A stretch of 64,000 nt of DNA. Source: Pseudomonas sp. P8_241 (GTDB lineage Bacteria > Pseudomonadota > Gammaproteobacteria > Pseudomonadales > Pseudomonadaceae). The notes beneath the pieces are model-generated. The model worked only from the letters and a program-made list of their open reading frames with translations. It did not search any database and was not told the DNA's origin. Position numbers and translations under genes: made by a program. Below, piece by piece: positions 61,414 to 64,000 of the stretch (within the stretch, counting starts at the first letter, position 1; every line of letters begins with the position of its first letter). The DNA lies in the NCBI RefSeq assembly GCF_034008315.1, contig NZ_CP125377.1, positions 5,582,501 to 5,646,500 of the forward strand, given 5' to 3'.

Positions 61414-61580
61414 GCAATGAAGCCTCGTGAATGATGCGCTGCTTTGACAGACGACCGCCCGTCGAGGTCACGCGCGTAATGCAGATAAGCCCTGATGCAA
61501 AACGTGGCGCTCCTTGCCGGGGGAATTCTCGTGAGCCGGATGGGTCCACCCTAGTAAGACCCACAGTATGAGGAATTGCC

Positions 61581-61985
61581 ATGACTGAATCACGACGTCC
61601 GTACGATGCGGTACAACCGGAACCTGTCGATGACAACGAAGACCGCATGGGCTCGGTGCGTGAACTGGATTTCGATGAGGAAGAACCCAGCGCAAAAATC
61701 GGTGACGAACTGCCCGAAAAAGAACGTGAGCAACTGATGCCCCGCCAGCGTGTACGTGAAGCAGGCATGACCGGTGCTTCGACCGATGACCATGAGCCCA
61801 CCGACGATGACATGAGCCCGGAAACGCTGACCCGTGAAGATGGCGCTCGTGATAGCCGTGAAGCTGGCGAGGATGAACCCGCAGACTGGGACTTGAGCAT
61901 CGTCGATGAAGAAGACATCGGTGGCGGCAATGGCCTGGATGAAGCGGAGCTGGCGCGGCGCGATCCTCTCGACAAAAAGCGCTGA
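61581..61985 (+). CDS. Highly acidic, disordered small protein
   Basis: 134 residues, strongly enriched in Glu and Asp, without hydrophobic segments or Cys. Homologues in pseudomonads are often labelled serine kinase/phosphatase, but no kinase motif is visible here and I do not accept that name. The function is unknown. Confidence 0.7.
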   Translation: MTESRRPYDAVQPEPVDDNEDRMGSVRELDFDEEEPSAKIGDELPEKEREQLMPRQRVREAGMTGASTDDHEPTDDDMSPETLTREDGARDSREAGEDEPADWDLSIVDEEDIGGGNGLDEAELARRDPLDKKR

Positions 61986-62000
61986 GTTCTGCGTGCATTC

Positions 62001-62079
62001 GCAGGAGCTCCCGAGGGTTGCGATCTTTTTTGTTTCGAATAGAAAATCAAAAGATCGCAGCCTTCGGCAGCTCCTACAG
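62001..62079. repeat. REPIN, GATCGCAGCCTTCGGCAGCTCC family
   Basis: GCAGGAGCTCCCGAGGGTTGCGATC and the inverted copy GATCGCAGCCTTCGGCAGCTCC are separated by about 25 bp that includes T and A runs. It lies between convergent genes and may terminate both. Confidence 0.85.
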
Positions 62080-62082
62080 TGC

Positions 62083-62535
62083 TCAGTCCACCAAAGTACA
62101 GGCCATGACCACCGCGTCTTCGCGCCCGCCCACGGCCGGATAGTAATCCCGGCGGCGTCCGATCTCGTTGAATCCATACCGCTCGTACAATTTGAACGCC
62201 GCAGTATTGCTGTCGCGCACTTCCAGGAAACACTCCCGGGCGTCGGCGTTGTACGCAATCGACATCAGGTGTTCCAGCAACGTCAAACCAAGGCCTCGGC
62301 CCTGGTTTTCGGGCTTGACGGTAATGTTCAGCAGATGCGCCTCATCAAGGATGATCTGCACCACTCCGTGGCCAACCTGCTGCTGGCCTTCAAACATCAG
62401 CCAGATCTGGTACTTGCCCAGGCCATCGAGGAAAATCCCGCGGGTCCAGGGATGGCTGTACGCCGCGTATTCAATCTTCAGTACGGTTTCCAGGTCCGCC
62501 TCGCTCATCGGGCGGAACGATACAGCGTCACTCAT
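62083..62535 (-). CDS. rimI: Ribosomal protein S18-alanine N-acetyltransferase
   Basis: 150 residues of GNAT fold. The acetyl-CoA motif is ENQGRGLGLTLL. It acetylates the N-terminal Ala of S18. It overlaps the preceding holD-like gene by 8 bp, repeating the holD-rimI pair of E. coli. Confidence 0.93.
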   Translation of the reverse strand: MSDAVSFRPMSEADLETVLKIEYAAYSHPWTRGIFLDGLGKYQIWLMFEGQQQVGHGVVQIILDEAHLLNITVKPENQGRGLGLTLLEHLMSIAYNADARECFLEVRDSNTAAFKLYERYGFNEIGRRRDYYPAVGGREDAVVMACTLVD

Positions 62536-63313
62536 TCGATTCTTTCCAGCGCGCCATCAGCCGACGCATGGCTTGCCAGACATCAGCTTTACGCTGTGGC
62601 TCTTCCATTAATAATTCCAGGCCCGGCAAGGCCCAGACCGAACCCAGGCCTTCGACCTGGAGTTCACGGTTGAAGGCCTCGGCATTTGCCTCTGCGGCAA
62701 AACGCACCGCGGGCAGGCCGATCAGCCATAGACAGACGCAAGGCGCCTCTTCCATCCGCACCGAGAGAAAACCCTGCACGAAGTCACGGGCGGCTTCCGG
62801 GCCCTGATCCATCGTCCCGCGCACCAGCAACGGCCAGCGTACAGGTTCACCGACGATCTGCGGACTGTCCGGCAGACCGGCGGCGCGCAACATGTCCTTG
62901 AGCAGCAAATAAGCGGGATCGCGGGTCTGGAACGTTTCGCCTGTGGGTAACTCGACCAGCAGCAGGCAACGCCCGGCCCGCAGCAATTGCAGCGCGAAGC
63001 GCGGTGGCGGCACGACCGGCGCCTTCGCCACGACCGGTGCCGCGTCGGCCTCTTCCACCGGTTTGGCCCCGGTGCGCGTGCTCGCCAGCGATGGCCGAGG
63101 CACCTCGATCTTCACCCGCTCGGCCGGTTTGACCGCAGGCGCGACGGGTGTTTGAGCCACCGGAGCCGGCGCAACAGGCGCGACGACAAGCGGCTCGGGG
63201 ATCTCCAGCAGCTCGGGCCGTGAAGGCGCGGCAAAGGGCAATTCGGTGCGCGGCAGCCAGTTGACCACCTGCATGGCGTTCAAATAAGCGCGACGGCGGG
63301 ACTCGATAAGCAA
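62528..63313 (-). CDS. holD: Probable DNA polymerase III psi subunit (HolD), TonB-like in composition
   Basis: 261 residues from a TTG at 63313 (RRRAYLNAMQVVNWLPR opening); an ATG at 63274 is an alternative that loses the conserved N-terminus. A Pro/Ala/Val-rich linker (about 40-110) precedes a globular C-terminal domain. The linker leads to automatic naming as a TonB energy transducer, but there is no N-terminal membrane anchor. It overlaps rimI, as E. coli holD does, and pseudomonad psi was reported to be a cryptic, divergent protein encoded at this locus. Psi links chi to the clamp loader. Confidence 0.75.
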   Translation of the reverse strand: MLIESRRRAYLNAMQVVNWLPRTELPFAAPSRPELLEIPEPLVVAPVAPAPVAQTPVAPAVKPAERVKIEVPRPSLASTRTGAKPVEEADAAPVVAKAPVVPPPRFALQLLRAGRCLLLVELPTGETFQTRDPAYLLLKDMLRAAGLPDSPQIVGEPVRWPLLVRGTMDQGPEAARDFVQGFLSVRMEEAPCVCLWLIGLPAVRFAAEANAEAFNRELQVEGLGSVWALPGLELLMEEPQRKADVWQAMRRLMARWKESNE

Positions 63314-63495
63314 AGGTCGGCCACTTGTGGATAACTAATAGTGCGCTGATTCTACCGCCGTTCGCACAAGATCGCCCGCTGTTGATCGATAGACTTTACC
63401 GATACAAAAAGCGACAGCTTGTCCCGAGAGTGAATTGCATCGCGCCCAATGCAGTACAATCGCGGCTTTTAATCGCCAACCAGCCGGCCATTCCG
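63314..63495. promoter_or_regulatory. Divergent promoter region holD / mks
   Basis: 182 bp with no gene. TACAAT at 63455-63460 is a probable -10 for the rightward gene, with TGAATT 18 bp upstream as a weak -35. Confidence 0.4.
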
Positions 63496-64000
63496 ATGAT
63501 CGAACCCAAGCGCGTCTTGCGCGCCCTCGCTGAACACTGGGCACTTCTGGAGCCACTGTGCGAGCACTTCGACCAAGGCACACTGAGCCTCAACGAATTG
63601 CGTTCACAGTTGGCCGCCCAGCAACTCGACAGTACGCCGCAGGACATCACCAGCCTGCTGGACGTGTGGATTCGCCTCGATATTCTGGTCCCCGTGGCGA
63701 AAAGCCCGAACCGGTTCGAGCTCAATGCGCAGATTCACGACTTCCTCGCCTACCTGCGCCGTGAACACCGTTTGGGCCTGTGCCTGGAGATCGAAGCCTA
63801 TTTGCGCCACCTCGAGCGTCTGGCCGGTTATATCCAGGACGCGTTCGATATCCGCGATGGCAACGACCTGGCGCGCCAGTTGCGTCTGCTCGACATGCGG
63901 GTGCGCGATGTACTGAAAAAACTCGATAACGACGAACAGGCGCTGGTGGCCGTCGCCGAAAGGGCGAAAACCAGCGACCGGCAGATTCCCTTGCGCCAGC
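63496..64000 (+). CDS. mksF: Mks condensin kleisin-like subunit (MksF/JetA; 3' end beyond window)
   Basis: 168 residues visible from the ATG at 63496 to the right edge. The N-terminus (IEPKRVLRALAEHWALLEPLCEHFD) and the following helical region read like the winged-helix kleisin of the MksBEF condensin. There is no Walker A motif near the start, so it is not the SMC subunit. The position matches the first mks gene of P. aeruginosa. Subunit naming in databases varies. It acts in chromosome compaction and, in Wadjet relatives, plasmid defence. Confidence 0.8.
   Translation, partial: MIEPKRVLRALAEHWALLEPLCEHFDQGTLSLNELRSQLAAQQLDSTPQDITSLLDVWIRLDILVPVAKSPNRFELNAQIHDFLAYLRREHRLGLCLEIEAYLRHLERLAGYIQDAFDIRDGNDLARQLRLLDMRVRDVLKKLDNDEQALVAVAERAKTSDRQIPLRQ

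Noticed and set aside
61581..61985. Serine kinase/phosphatase
   Set aside because: No kinase or phosphatase motif; the protein is a disordered acidic chain.
62528..63313. TonB energy transducer
   Set aside because: No N-terminal membrane anchor; overlap with rimI supports HolD.

Overview
The window is a piece of a Pseudomonas chromosome, most likely from the P. fluorescens group. The evidence is high-GC coding sequence, three families of Pseudomonas-type REP/REPIN repeats, and a gene order that closely follows the P. aeruginosa stretch from mqoB through hpt, upp, uraA, hemH, phr, murI, hemA, lolB, ispE, tRNA-Gln, prs, rplY, pth and ychF to can, rimI and mks (order compared from memory, not by search). 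There is no prophage, integrase, insertion sequence or CRISPR array.

Layout. 1-7.5 kb: a LuxR/MalT-type regulator (cut by the left edge) divergent from DUF1329 and DUF1302 envelope proteins and a fatty acyl-CoA synthetase. 7.6-16.3 kb: a LysE exporter, a 2-hydroxyacid dehydrogenase, RsmC, a manganese-riboswitch-controlled GDT1-family exporter, an M48 lipoprotein protease, an SRAP abasic-site protein and small conserved genes. 16.3-24.8 kb: a long leader and mqo, then hpt/upp/uraA (nucleobase salvage), hemH and a TIGR01777 protein. 25.0-30.3 kb: an apparent light-response island with a renalase-like flavoprotein, a DUF523-DUF1722 (YbgA) protein, a MerR/LitR-type regulator, DNA photolyase and an SDR protein. 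It carries three TGTACA-N12-TGTACA-type boxes. 30.4-43.4 kb: YkgJ protein, PagL, then two core operons back to back: murI-moeB-prmC-prfA-hemA leftward and TPR-lolB-ispE-tRNA-prs-rplY-pth-ychF rightward. 43.4-60.1 kb: a variable block between core genes, with panE-like, fosmidomycin-resistance-like MFS, tRNA-Met, a MocR regulator with a sugar-isomerase/MFS cassette, a DUF2817 peptidase, gamma-glutamyltransferase, ddl, a flavin reductase, a BdlA-like chemoreceptor and two carboxylate transporters. 60.3-64 kb: core again, with carbonic anhydrase, rimI, a cryptic holD (psi subunit) and the start of the Mks condensin operon.

The most interesting elements are the light-response island, with a regulator, matching operators and an SDR member whose catalytic Tyr is replaced by Asn; the yybP-ykoY riboswitch whose P1 stem appears to contain the Shine-Dalgarno sequence; a REPIN sitting inside the mqo terminator hairpin; a psi subunit that looks like TonB; and a compositional break in the 3' third of ispE.
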